Shown here one piece after another: positions 33,923 to 41,834 of a DNA stretch of 64,000 nt. Position 1 is the first letter of the stretch; each line of letters begins with the position of its first letter. This stretch comes from DASXRA01 sp036558905 (GTDB lineage Bacteria; Actinomycetota; Actinomycetes; Mycobacteriales; Jatrophihabitantaceae), in NCBI GenBank assembly GCA_036558905.1, contig DATBER010000024.1, positions 1 through 64,000 of the forward strand, in the 5' to 3' direction. The translations under genes and the position numbers were made by a program. The notes beneath the pieces were generated by a model. The model saw only the letters and a list, made by a program, of their open reading frames with translations, was not told where the DNA came from and ran no database searches.

Positions 33923-35062
33923 CGTGCTCCCTGGGTGCAGGACGGGCTGACGGCTGGGGGTCCGTGGGCCGAAACGGCGCCGCTCGGCGGCCACCGTCAA
34001 GACATGTCGGGCCAGGACCGCGCCGGCGTCGCGCGCACCGGCCCGCCCGGCCGCCCGAGACATTACCGTCACGGTCTCGGGGTCGGTGATCCGCGGGACG
34101 ATCTCGCGCAGGATCCACTGCGGGGAGAGCTCCACGTTGTCGACCAGCAGCCCGCCGCCGGCTTCGACGATCGGCACCGCGTTGAAGCGCTGCTCGCCGC
34201 CGCGCAGGGGTAGCGGCACGTAGGCTGCCGGCAGCCCGACGGCGGTCAGCTCGGCGCAGGTCATCGCTCCCGCGCGGCACAGCACGAAGTCGGCCGCGGC
34301 GTAGGCGGTGCGCATGTGCTCGATGTACGGCACGACGACGTAAGGCGGCTTGCCCTCGGCGATCGCAACGGTGTTCTTCGGCCCGACGATGTGCAGCACC
34401 TGCACCCCGGCCGCGCGCAGCCCCTCGACGGCCCCCTCCATGGCCGCGTTGATCGCCCGCGCACCCTGCGAGCCACCCGTGACGAGCAAGGTCGGCGCCT
34501 CGGCGTCCATGCCGTAGTCCAGCCGGGCCGCGGCGCGCAGCTCGGCCCGGTCCAGCTCGGCGATCTCGGGCCGCAGCGGGATGCCGATCGGGGTGGCGTG
34601 CGGAAGCTTCACCGCGGGCGAGGCGGTGAACACGTGCCGGGTCATCCGCGCTCCGAGCCGGTTGGCGACGCCCGGGCGGGCATTGGCCTCGTGCAGCACG
34701 ATCGGGATGTTGCGCCGGCGCGCGGCCAGGTAGGCCGGCATGGCCACGTAGCCGCCGAAGCCCACCACCACGTCGATGTCGTGGCGCTGCATCACCTCAC
34801 CGGCTGCCCGCACGGCCGCGTTCAGCTTGCCCGGCGTCGCCAGCAGCGCCCGTCCCGCCTTGCGGGGCAGCGGCACCGGCGGGATGAGCTCGAGCGGGTA
34901 GCCCCGGGCCGGGATGAGCGTGGTGTCCAGTCCCCGCTCGGTGCCCAGCGCGGTTACCTCCACGTCGGGGTCCAGCTCGCGCAGCGCGTCAGCCAGGTTC
35001 ATGGCCGGTTCGATGTGCCCGGCCGAGTGGCCGCCGGCCACCAGCACGCGTGCGCCGTTCAT
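32411..35062 (-). CDS. murG-murC: MurG-MurC joined open reading frame (glycosyltransferase + Mur ligase)
   Basis: One frame of 883 codons encodes two consecutive peptidoglycan enzymes with no stop between them. Residues 1-~360 are MurG, which adds GlcNAc to lipid I: VLVAGGHSAGHIEPAMNLAD, then VGFGGYVAMPAYLAA, HEANARPGVANRLGA and GGSQGARAIN. About 20 linker residues follow, then from Met 381 MurC, the UDP-MurNAc:L-Ala ligase: HIMGIAGAGMSGLARIL and ATP loop AISGTHGKTSTT. The MurC Met has its own ribosome site (CAGGGAGCACG), so separate MurC synthesis is possible. Neither domain lacks obvious core segments, though the MurG glycine loop is GGHSAGH rather than GGGTAGH. ATG 35062 overlaps the ftsW stop by 4 bp. 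Confidence 0.85.
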   Translation of the reverse strand: MNGARVLVAGGHSAGHIEPAMNLADALRELDPDVEVTALGTERGLDTTLIPARGYPLELIPPVPLPRKAGRALLATPGKLNAAVRAAGEVMQRHDIDVVVGFGGYVAMPAYLAARRRNIPIVLHEANARPGVANRLGARMTRHVFTASPAVKLPHATPIGIPLRPEIAELDRAELRAAARLDYGMDAEAPTLLVTGGSQGARAINAAMEGAVEGLRAAGVQVLHIVGPKNTVAIAEGKPPYVVVPYIEHMRTAYAAADFVLCRAGAMTCAELTAVGLPAAYVPLPLRGGEQRFNAVPIVEAGGGLLVDNVELSPQWILREIVPRITDPETVTVMSRAAGRAGARDAGAVLARHVLTVAAERRRFGPRTPSRQPVLHPGSTMTTSPTHDADADRPQGWEAPGAALVRSAATDPVPSLSELGRVHIMGIAGAGMSGLARILVARGVPVSGCEARDSNTVAALRAVGATVHIGHSPAHLDDADTFVYTTAINPKHPEFVAARESGKPVLRRAAALSAALEDKQCVAISGTHGKTSTTSLLTVGVQACGLDPSFAIGGNLYETGLNAHLGTGELAIVEGDESDGSFLLLHPSMAVVTNVEADHLENHGDLEGIFSAFEQFVDRIDHNGVLLVCADDPGARRLAEYARRSGRRVRTYGESEGADLRVTDVAEHPDSVEFTAHGEELNGIRVRVGALVGRHMALNACAALGLAAELGLDLDKVLDAWSAFRGVHRRFEYRGTENGISVYDDYAHHPTEVAAELTAARAVVGGGGRLIAVFQPGTYSRTQTFAREFAEAMAIADIAVVMDIFPAREEPIPGVTGALIAEQIALPPENVIYEPSFSATPARIAEVAAPGDVIVTMGIGNVYLLCPEILAEIAGAGDTSRDG

Positions 35063-36492
35063 GCCCGCCTCCGTTCGGTTCCCGAGGAACGGTAGGCGGT
35101 GCCGCCACCGCGCTGCGACTGGGGCAGCCGGCGGACGGGCGCCGGACGCTGCGGTTGCGCACGACGGGGCGGCGCGGGGGTGGACTTCGGGGCCGGTTTC
35201 GGCGCCGGCTTGGGTTTCGGCTTGGGCTTGCTGCGCCGCTTCGGGGCGGCGTACGCCTTGGGCACGGGCACCCGCATCCAGCGCTCGATCCGCGATCGCG
35301 TGCCGCCGGCGGCCGCGTGCTGGGCCGCCACCACCGCGGCCGGCTCGTGGCGGGCGAACGAGACGAGCATCCCGAACACGAAGAAGGTGGCCAGCAGCGA
35401 CGTCCCGCCGGCCGAGATGAACGGCAGCGGGATGCCGGTGACCGGCAGCAACGCCGTCACGTAGCCGATGTTGATCACGGCCTGGCCGCAGATCCACACC
35501 GTCGCTCCCCCGGCGGCCAGTCGCACGAACGGGTCGGCGCTGCGCCGGGTGATGCGCAGGCCGGTGAACGCGAACAGGGCGAACAGGGCGAGCACGGATA
35601 CGCAGCCGAGCAGGCCCAGCTCCTCGCCGATGACCGAGAAGACGTAGTCGGTGTTGGCGTTGGGTACCCACTCGTACTTCGACGTGCCGTTGCCCAGGCC
35701 GACCCCGAACACCCCGCCCGAGGCGAGGGCGTACAGGCCCTCGACGGTCTGGTAGCCGGCCCCGCGGTGCTCCTGGAACGGGTGTACGAACGTCAGCAAC
35801 CGCTTGAGCCGGTAGGGCTCGGCGACGGCCAGCAGCGTCACCGCGCCGCACACGGCCAACAGCACGCCGGCGAAGTAGCGCATCGGCAGGCCGAGCGTCC
35901 ACAGCACGCCGAGCAGGATCAGGACGAAGCACAGCGTTGTGCCGAGGTCCGGCTCGAGCATGATCAGCCCGCACACGAGCACGAACACCGGCAACAGCGG
36001 CAAGAACACGTGGCGGGCGCGGTTGAGCGTCTTCAGGTGCTGCTTGCGCGCGAGCAGGTCGGCCGCCCACAGCAGGATGGCCAGCTTGGCGAACTCCGAC
36101 GGCTGCAGTTGCAACGGGCCGATGTCGATCCACCGCCGCGCGCCGTACACGCCCACGCCGATGCCGGGCATGAGCACGGCCATGAGCGACACGAGCGCGA
36201 GGAACATCGCCGGATACGCCAGGGTACGGAACCGCCTGGGCGCCGCCCGCAGGGTGAGCCAGAAGATCGGCAGGCCGACCACGACGAACTCGATCTCGCG
36301 GATCAGCTGGGTCCAGATCGTCGAGCCCTGGTCGTTCGACGCCGAGATGGTGGTGGACGCCGCCATCAGCAGGCCGAACCCGAGCAGGCCGGTGCCGGCC
36401 AGCAGCATCAGCTGTACCGAGGCGTGGGGCCGGTCGAGGTAGCGCCCGACAGCGCCCGCCCGTCGCGAGCGCGCCGCCGCCCCGACGCTCAC
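35059..36492 (-). CDS. ftsW: SEDS glycosyltransferase FtsW
   Basis: This 477-aa septal peptidoglycan polymerase works with the FtsI-type PBP. It has about ten membrane spans, SEDS motifs such as YGARRWIDIGPLQLQPSEFAKL, MLEPDLGTT and the C-terminal LPVTGIPLPFISAGGTSLL. A long cytoplasmic tail rich in Lys-Pro (KPKPKPKPAPKPAPK) and Arg follows, as in other actinobacterial FtsW. GTG 36492 overlaps the murD stop by 4 bp, and its own stop overlaps murG by 4 bp. Confidence 0.96.
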   Translation of the reverse strand: MSVGAAARSRRAGAVGRYLDRPHASVQLMLLAGTGLLGFGLLMAASTTISASNDQGSTIWTQLIREIEFVVVGLPIFWLTLRAAPRRFRTLAYPAMFLALVSLMAVLMPGIGVGVYGARRWIDIGPLQLQPSEFAKLAILLWAADLLARKQHLKTLNRARHVFLPLLPVFVLVCGLIMLEPDLGTTLCFVLILLGVLWTLGLPMRYFAGVLLAVCGAVTLLAVAEPYRLKRLLTFVHPFQEHRGAGYQTVEGLYALASGGVFGVGLGNGTSKYEWVPNANTDYVFSVIGEELGLLGCVSVLALFALFAFTGLRITRRSADPFVRLAAGGATVWICGQAVINIGYVTALLPVTGIPLPFISAGGTSLLATFFVFGMLVSFARHEPAAVVAAQHAAAGGTRSRIERWMRVPVPKAYAAPKRRSKPKPKPKPAPKPAPKSTPAPPRRAQPQRPAPVRRLPQSQRGGGTAYRSSGTERRRA

Positions 36493-37865
36493 TGCGCGGC
36501 GAGCGCGTGGATCGCCGCGGTGAACGCCGCGCCGCGGGCAGCGTAGCCCGCGAACATGTCGTAGGACGCGGCGGCCGGGGCGAGCAGCACCGTGTCGCCG
36601 GGTCGCGCGAGCCCGGCCGCGGTGGCCACCACCTCGGTCATGGCTCCATCGTCGGTCCTCGCGACCTCGATCACCGGGATCTCGGGCGCGTGTCGGGCCA
36701 ACGCGTCGCGGATCACCGCCCGGTCGGCGCCGAGCAGCACCACCGCCCGCAGGCGGGGCGCGACAGCGGCGACCAGGTCGTCGACCGGCGCGTCCTTGAG
36801 CTGGCCGCCCGCGATCCAGACGACGTGCTCGTAGCTGTTCAGCGACGCGAGCGCCGCGTGCGGATTGGTGGCCTTGCTGTCGTCGACGTAGCTCGCGCCG
36901 TCGCGCTCGACCACGAACTGGTTGCGGTGCGGGTCGGGCCGGAACTCCTGCAGGCCGGTGCGGACGGCGGCCGGGGCGACGCCGTGCGCGCGGGCCAGTG
37001 CCGCGGCGGCCAGGGCGTTGGCCACGTTGTGCGGGCCGGCCGGGTGCACCTCGGCGGCCGGCAGGAGCTCGACCGGGTCGTGGCTGAACCCGTGGTCGAC
37101 CAGCACCCCGTCGACGACGCCGAGCTGTCCCGGCTGCGGGACGCCCAGCGTGAAGCCGATCTTGCGGCCCTGGGCCCGGGACTCGGCCCCGGCCAGCAGC
37201 CGGGCCACGTACTCGTCGTCGGCGTTGCCGATCGCGACCGGCGAGTCCCACACCTTCGTCTTGGTCAGGGCGTACACGCCCATCGACCCGTGCCAGTCGA
37301 TGTGGTCGGGCGCGAGGTTGAGCAGCGCGCCGGCCGCCGGGACGATCGTCGACGACCAGTGCAACTGGTAGCTGGACAGCTCGACGGCCAGCACGTCGTA
37401 CAACTCGGCGGCGGTGACCGCGTCGATCACGGACACGCCGACGTTGCCGACGGCGCTGGCCCGCAACCCGGCGGCCAGCAGGATCGACTCAAGCATCCGC
37501 ACCGTGGTGGTCTTGCCGTTCGTGCCGGTGACGGCCAGCCACGGGGCGGCGTGCGCGTCGCGCAGCCGCCAGGCCAGCTCGACCTCGCCGATCACCTCGA
37601 CCCGGGCGGCCTGCGCGGCAACCGGCAACGGGTGGCTGGGCGGTACCCCGGGCGTGACCCACAGCAGATCCACGCCGGGCGGCAACGCCTCGATGTCGCC
37701 GAGGAACTTCGCGCCGGCCGCCTCGAGCGGGGCGACGGCGTCGGTGGTGCGCCGATCGGTCAGCAACACGTGCGCACCGCGGTCGAGCAGGGCCCGCGCC
37801 GCGGCCGCTCCGGCGAAGGCCACCCCGACGATCAGGACGGTGCGGCCGGCGAGCGACTCAGCCAT
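36489..37865 (-). CDS. murD: UDP-MurNAc-L-Ala:D-Glu ligase
   Basis: This 458-aa cytoplasmic Mur ligase adds D-glutamate in peptidoglycan precursor synthesis. The N-terminal UDP-binding domain is TVLIVGVAFAGAAAARALLDRGA, the ATP loop LAVTGTNGKTTTVRML, the central region NLAPDHIDWHGSMG and the C-terminal domain YVDDSKATNPHAALASL. ATG 37865 overlaps the mraY stop by 8 bp; the open frame runs 11 codons further upstream within mraY. The length is typical. Confidence 0.95.
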   Translation of the reverse strand: MAESLAGRTVLIVGVAFAGAAAARALLDRGAHVLLTDRRTTDAVAPLEAAGAKFLGDIEALPPGVDLLWVTPGVPPSHPLPVAAQAARVEVIGEVELAWRLRDAHAAPWLAVTGTNGKTTTVRMLESILLAAGLRASAVGNVGVSVIDAVTAAELYDVLAVELSSYQLHWSSTIVPAAGALLNLAPDHIDWHGSMGVYALTKTKVWDSPVAIGNADDEYVARLLAGAESRAQGRKIGFTLGVPQPGQLGVVDGVLVDHGFSHDPVELLPAAEVHPAGPHNVANALAAAALARAHGVAPAAVRTGLQEFRPDPHRNQFVVERDGASYVDDSKATNPHAALASLNSYEHVVWIAGGQLKDAPVDDLVAAVAPRLRAVVLLGADRAVIRDALARHAPEIPVIEVARTDDGAMTEVVATAAGLARPGDTVLLAPAAASYDMFAGYAARGAAFTAAIHALAAQ

Positions 37866-38952
37866 GACTGACGAACTCGGCGTAGAACAGGCCCACACCG
37901 AACGCCACCGCGATACCGGCGATGATCCAGAACCGCACGATGATCGTGACTTCCTCCCACCCCGACATCTCGAAGTGGTGATGCAGGGGCGACATGCGGA
38001 ACGCTCTTCGCCCGGTGCCGGTTCGCCATCGGGTGAACTTGAACCACCCGGCCTGGATCAGGCCGGACAGCGTGACCACCGCGAACAACCCGCCGAGCAC
38101 GACCAGCAGCAGCTCGGTGCGGGACAGGATCGCCAGCGCGGCCATCAGCCCGCCCAGCGCCATGGACCCGGTGTCGCCCATGAAGATCTGCGCCGGCGAC
38201 GCGTTCCACCACAGGAAGCCGAAGCAGGCACTCATCGCCGCGGCACCGACGATGGCCAGGTCGCGCGGGTCGCGCACTTCGTAGCAGCCGTGCGCCGAGC
38301 CGTCGGCGCCGCAGATGTGCCGGGCCTGGATGATGTTGATCAGGGTGAACGCGCCGAACACCATGGCGGCGGCGCCCGCGGCCAGGCCGTCCAGGCCGTC
38401 GGTCAGGTTCACCGCGTTCGAGGTCGCCGCGACGATGATGTAGGCCAACACGACGAATCCGACCGTGCCGATGCCGAACGCCGCGATGTCACGCACGTAG
38501 GAGACGTGCGTCGACGCCGGCGTCTGGCCCAGCTTGTTGCGGAACATCAAGGCCAGGATGGCGAAGGTCACGGCCACCACCAACTGCCCGCCGAACTTCG
38601 CCCGGGCCCGCAGGCCGAGACTGCGCTGGCGATGCAGCTTGATGAAGTCGTCGAGGAAGCCGACGACCCCCAGGCCGACCATCATGAACAGCGCGAGCAG
38701 GCCGGATGCGGTCGGCCCGCGGCCGCCCTGGAAGGCCGTGGCCAAGTGCGCCACGAAGTAGCCCACGACGGTCGACCCGATGATCACGACGCCGCCCATC
38801 GTTGGCGTGCCGCGCTTGATCATGTGCTGCGGCGGGCCGTCGTTGCGGATCTCCTGGCCGAAGCCGTGGCGGCGGAAGTACGCGACCACGAGCGGTGTGC
38901 ACAGGATCGAGCAGAGCAGGGCGGCCAGCGCCCCGGCGAGGGCAGTCCTCAC
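37858..38952 (-). CDS. mraY: Phospho-N-acetylmuramoyl-pentapeptide transferase
   Basis: This 364-aa membrane enzyme makes lipid I from UDP-MurNAc-pentapeptide and undecaprenyl phosphate. It has about ten spans and the catalytic/Mg segments GPPQHMIKRGTPTMGG, FLDDFIKLHRQRSLGL, NAVNLTDGLDGLAAG, FMGDTGSMALGG and the HHHFE box (SPLHHHFEMSGW). GTG 38952 overlaps the murF stop by 4 bp. The frame upstream is the murF shadow. Confidence 0.96.
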   Translation of the reverse strand: MRTALAGALAALLCSILCTPLVVAYFRRHGFGQEIRNDGPPQHMIKRGTPTMGGVVIIGSTVVGYFVAHLATAFQGGRGPTASGLLALFMMVGLGVVGFLDDFIKLHRQRSLGLRARAKFGGQLVVAVTFAILALMFRNKLGQTPASTHVSYVRDIAAFGIGTVGFVVLAYIIVAATSNAVNLTDGLDGLAAGAAAMVFGAFTLINIIQARHICGADGSAHGCYEVRDPRDLAIVGAAAMSACFGFLWWNASPAQIFMGDTGSMALGGLMAALAILSRTELLLVVLGGLFAVVTLSGLIQAGWFKFTRWRTGTGRRAFRMSPLHHHFEMSGWEEVTIIVRFWIIAGIAVAFGVGLFYAEFVSHG

Positions 38953-40313
38953 CGGACCAGCTCCAGAGCCACCCGCTCGAGGCCCACCGCGCGTGACGCC
39001 TTGACCAGCACCACGTCGCCGGGCTGAACCTCCTTGCGCAACAGGGTGATCGCCGCCTCGGCGTCGGGCACCCACTCGGCCTCGCCGGCCCAGCCGTCCT
39101 GACCGGCCGCGCCCCGGGTCACCGCCCGGGCCTCGTCGCCGACCGCGACGAGCCGGTCGACGCCGCCGCAGGCGAATTCGCGACCCAGGGCCTCGTGCTC
39201 GGCCGGCGAGCTGTCGCCGAGCTCGGCCATCGGGCCCAGCACCGCCCAGGTGTGGCCCGGGCGACCGCGGCCGATGCCGGCCAGGCCGTCCAGCGCGGCC
39301 CGCATCGACTCGGGGTTGGCGTTGTAGGCGTCGTTGATCACGACCACGCCGTCGGGCCGCTCGGTGATCTCCATCCGCCATTTCGAGCGGGGCGCCGCCT
39401 GCGACAGCGCATCGGCCACCTCGGGCAGCGGCAGGCCGCACTGGAGCGCCGCCGCCGCCGCGGCCAGGGCGTTGGCCACCTGGTGCTCGCCGGACAGGCG
39501 CAGCGCGACATCTGCCGACTCGTCCCCGGCGTGCAGCGTGAACCGCGGCCGGCTCAGCCCGTCGAGGCCCACATCCGAAGCGGTCACGTCACCGCCGGCG
39601 CCGAACGTCACGACGCGTGCCCCGGTGCGCGACACCATCGCCGCGACCAGCGGGTCGTCGGCGTTCAGGATCGCCACCCCGTCGGCCGGCAGGGCCTCGA
39701 CGAGTTCGCCCTTGGCCTGGGCGATCGCCGCCCGCGACCCGAACTCGCCCAGATGCGCCGAGCCGACGTTTAGCACCACACCGATCCGCGGCGGTGCGAT
39801 CTCGGTGAGATAGCGGATGTGGCCGGTTCCCCGGGCACTGGTCTCGAGCACGAGGTACTTGGTGTCCACTGTGGACAGTAAGACAGTGTAGGGGTGGCCG
39901 AGCTCGTTGTTGAACGACTCGGGCGGCGCGACGGTCGGGCCGAGCCGTTCGAGTAACTGGGCCAGCAGGTCCTTGGTCGACGTCTTGCCCGACGATCCGG
40001 TGATCCCGACGATGAACACGTCGGGCAGCCGGCGAATCACGTGCGCGGCGAGTGCGGCCAGCGCAGCCTGGCCGTCGGACACCAGGATGCTCGGCGCGTC
40101 GACCGGCCGGGTGACTATCGCCGCGACGGCGCCCGCCGCCAGCGCGTCGGACACGAACGAGTGGCCGTCGACGTGCTCGCCGGGGAACGCCAGGAACAGG
40201 CCACCGGGGCGGGCCTTGCGCGAGTCGAACTCCACCGGTGCGCTGACGCGCAGCTGCGGGTCGGCTCCGGACAGGCGCCCACCAACGACGTCGGCGACCT
40301 CGCCGAGAGTCAT
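38949..40313 (-). CDS. murF: UDP-MurNAc-tripeptide:D-Ala-D-Ala ligase
   Basis: This 454-aa Mur ligase adds the D-Ala-D-Ala dipeptide. The N-terminal domain is MTLGEVADVVGGRLSG with DSRKARPGGLFLAF, the ATP loop VGITGSSGKTSTKDLL, then NVGSAHLGEFGS, and the C-terminal INDAYNANPESMRAAL. ATG 40313 lies 5 bp after the murE stop. It is coupled to mraY by a GTGA overlap. Confidence 0.95.
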   Translation of the reverse strand: MTLGEVADVVGGRLSGADPQLRVSAPVEFDSRKARPGGLFLAFPGEHVDGHSFVSDALAAGAVAAIVTRPVDAPSILVSDGQAALAALAAHVIRRLPDVFIVGITGSSGKTSTKDLLAQLLERLGPTVAPPESFNNELGHPYTVLLSTVDTKYLVLETSARGTGHIRYLTEIAPPRIGVVLNVGSAHLGEFGSRAAIAQAKGELVEALPADGVAILNADDPLVAAMVSRTGARVVTFGAGGDVTASDVGLDGLSRPRFTLHAGDESADVALRLSGEHQVANALAAAAAALQCGLPLPEVADALSQAAPRSKWRMEITERPDGVVVINDAYNANPESMRAALDGLAGIGRGRPGHTWAVLGPMAELGDSSPAEHEALGREFACGGVDRLVAVGDEARAVTRGAAGQDGWAGEAEWVPDAEAAITLLRKEVQPGDVVLVKASRAVGLERVALELVR

Positions 40314-40318
40314 GTCGA

Positions 40319-41833
40319 TCAACCGATGCGCTCCTGGATCGCCCGCCGCAGGACCTCGCGATCGTCGAACGGGTGGACCACCCCGGCGACCTCCTGCCCG
40401 GCCTCGTGCCCCTTGCCCGCAACGAGAACCGTATCGTGCGGCCCGGCCGCGTCGACAGCCGCCTCGATGGCCGCGGCACGGTCGCCCACCTCGCGGACCC
40501 GATCGCGGAGCGCCCCGGGAACGCCGGCGAGCATCGCGGCTCGGATGGCGGCCGGATCCTCCGAGCGCGGGTTGTCGTCGGTGATGATCAGCCGGTCGGC
40601 GTCGCGGGCCGCGACCGCGCCCATCAGCGGGCGCTTGGCCCGGTCGCGGTCGCCGCCGCAGCCCAGCACGATGATCAGCCGGCCCTTGGTGAGCGGCCGC
40701 AGGGCGAGCAGCGCTCCTTCCACTGCGGCCGGTTTGTGGCTGTAGTCGACAATCGCGAGATACGGCTGGCCCAGATCGATACGCTCCATACGTCCAGGTA
40801 CGGTGGCAGCTGCGACGGCCGGGGCGGCCAGTTTCGCCGGGACGCCGGCCGCGTCGAGGATCGCCAGGGCGAGCACGGCGTTGGCCACGTTGTAGGCACC
40901 GGGCACCCGGCAGCCGCCGGTGAGCTCGACGCCCGGTCCGTGTACGCGAAACGCGGTGCTGCCGTCCGGTTCGACGCGCACGTCGGTGGTGCGCCAGGTG
41001 CCCTCGACCTCGGACGTGCTGACCGTGACCGCCCCGGGGCCGACCGATGCCGCCAGGCGCCGGCCCCACTCGTCGTCGACCACGATCACGGGCACGCGGG
41101 CCCGCCCGTCGAACAACCGGGCCTTGGCCGCGAAGTAGTCCTCCATGTCGGTGTGGAAGTCGAGGTGGTCCTGGGAGAGGTTGGTGAACGCGCCGACCGC
41201 GAAGTCGATGCCGTCGGCCCGGCCGAGCGCAAGGGCGTGGCTGGACACCTCCATGGCCACCGTGTCGGCGCCGCGCTCGCGCATGACCGCCAGCAGTGCC
41301 TGCAGATCCGGAGCTTCCGGCGTGGTGAAGCCGGTCTTCACCGCGTGGTCGCCGATCATCGTGGCGACGGTGCCCATCAGGCCGGGCGAGCGGCCGGCTG
41401 CGGCGAGGCCGGCGCGTACCAGGAACGTCGTGGTCGTCTTGCCGCTCGTCCCGGTTACGCCCAGCACCGAAAGGTGATCGCTGGGCCGGCCGTAGATCTC
41501 GGCGGCCACCTGGCCCAGTCGGCTGCGGGCGTCGTCGACGACGAGCGCCGGCGTGCCGGGCGGCAGCAACGCGAGGCCGTCCGGATCGGTGAACGCCGCC
41601 ACCGCGCCGGCGGCCAGCGCCTCGGGGACGAACTCGGCGCCGTGGGCGGTCCGCCCGGGCAGCGCCGCGAACAGGTCCCCGGCCCGCACCCGGGCACTGC
41701 TCGACGTAATGCCCGTGACGGCCAGGTCGCCGCCGCTGCGAGCGCCCGCGACCAACCGGGCGAGCTCACCGAGTGACCGGGGCTCGACGTGGGCGGGACG
41801 GGGCATCGTCTCGACAGCGCTGGCGTGCGACAC
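40319..41833 (-). CDS. murE: UDP-MurNAc-tripeptide synthetase, meso-DAP type
   Basis: This 504-aa Mur ligase adds the third residue of the stem peptide. The specificity motif DDNPRSEDP marks meso-diaminopimelate rather than lysine, so the organism should have A1-gamma type peptidoglycan. Other segments are the N-terminal DSSSARVRAGDLFAAL-like region (TSSSARVRAGDLFAALPG), the ATP loop LGVTGTSGKTTTTFL, NLSQDHLDFHTDMEDY and YSHKPAAVEGAL. GTG 41833 comes 1 bp after the ftsI stop; an in-frame ATG at 41806 is a plausible alternative. No clear ribosome site, so translation is probably coupled to ftsI. Confidence 0.95.
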   Translation of the reverse strand: MSHASAVETMPRPAHVEPRSLGELARLVAGARSGGDLAVTGITSSSARVRAGDLFAALPGRTAHGAEFVPEALAAGAVAAFTDPDGLALLPPGTPALVVDDARSRLGQVAAEIYGRPSDHLSVLGVTGTSGKTTTTFLVRAGLAAAGRSPGLMGTVATMIGDHAVKTGFTTPEAPDLQALLAVMRERGADTVAMEVSSHALALGRADGIDFAVGAFTNLSQDHLDFHTDMEDYFAAKARLFDGRARVPVIVVDDEWGRRLAASVGPGAVTVSTSEVEGTWRTTDVRVEPDGSTAFRVHGPGVELTGGCRVPGAYNVANAVLALAILDAAGVPAKLAAPAVAAATVPGRMERIDLGQPYLAIVDYSHKPAAVEGALLALRPLTKGRLIIVLGCGGDRDRAKRPLMGAVAARDADRLIITDDNPRSEDPAAIRAAMLAGVPGALRDRVREVGDRAAAIEAAVDAAGPHDTVLVAGKGHEAGQEVAGVVHPFDDREVLRRAIQERIG

Positions 41834-41834
41834 G

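Noticed and set aside
32637..34280. 547-codon alternative frame over murC
   Set aside because: Arg/Gly/Pro-rich frame-shifted reading of murG-murC without family similarity; the other frame holds all MurC motifs.
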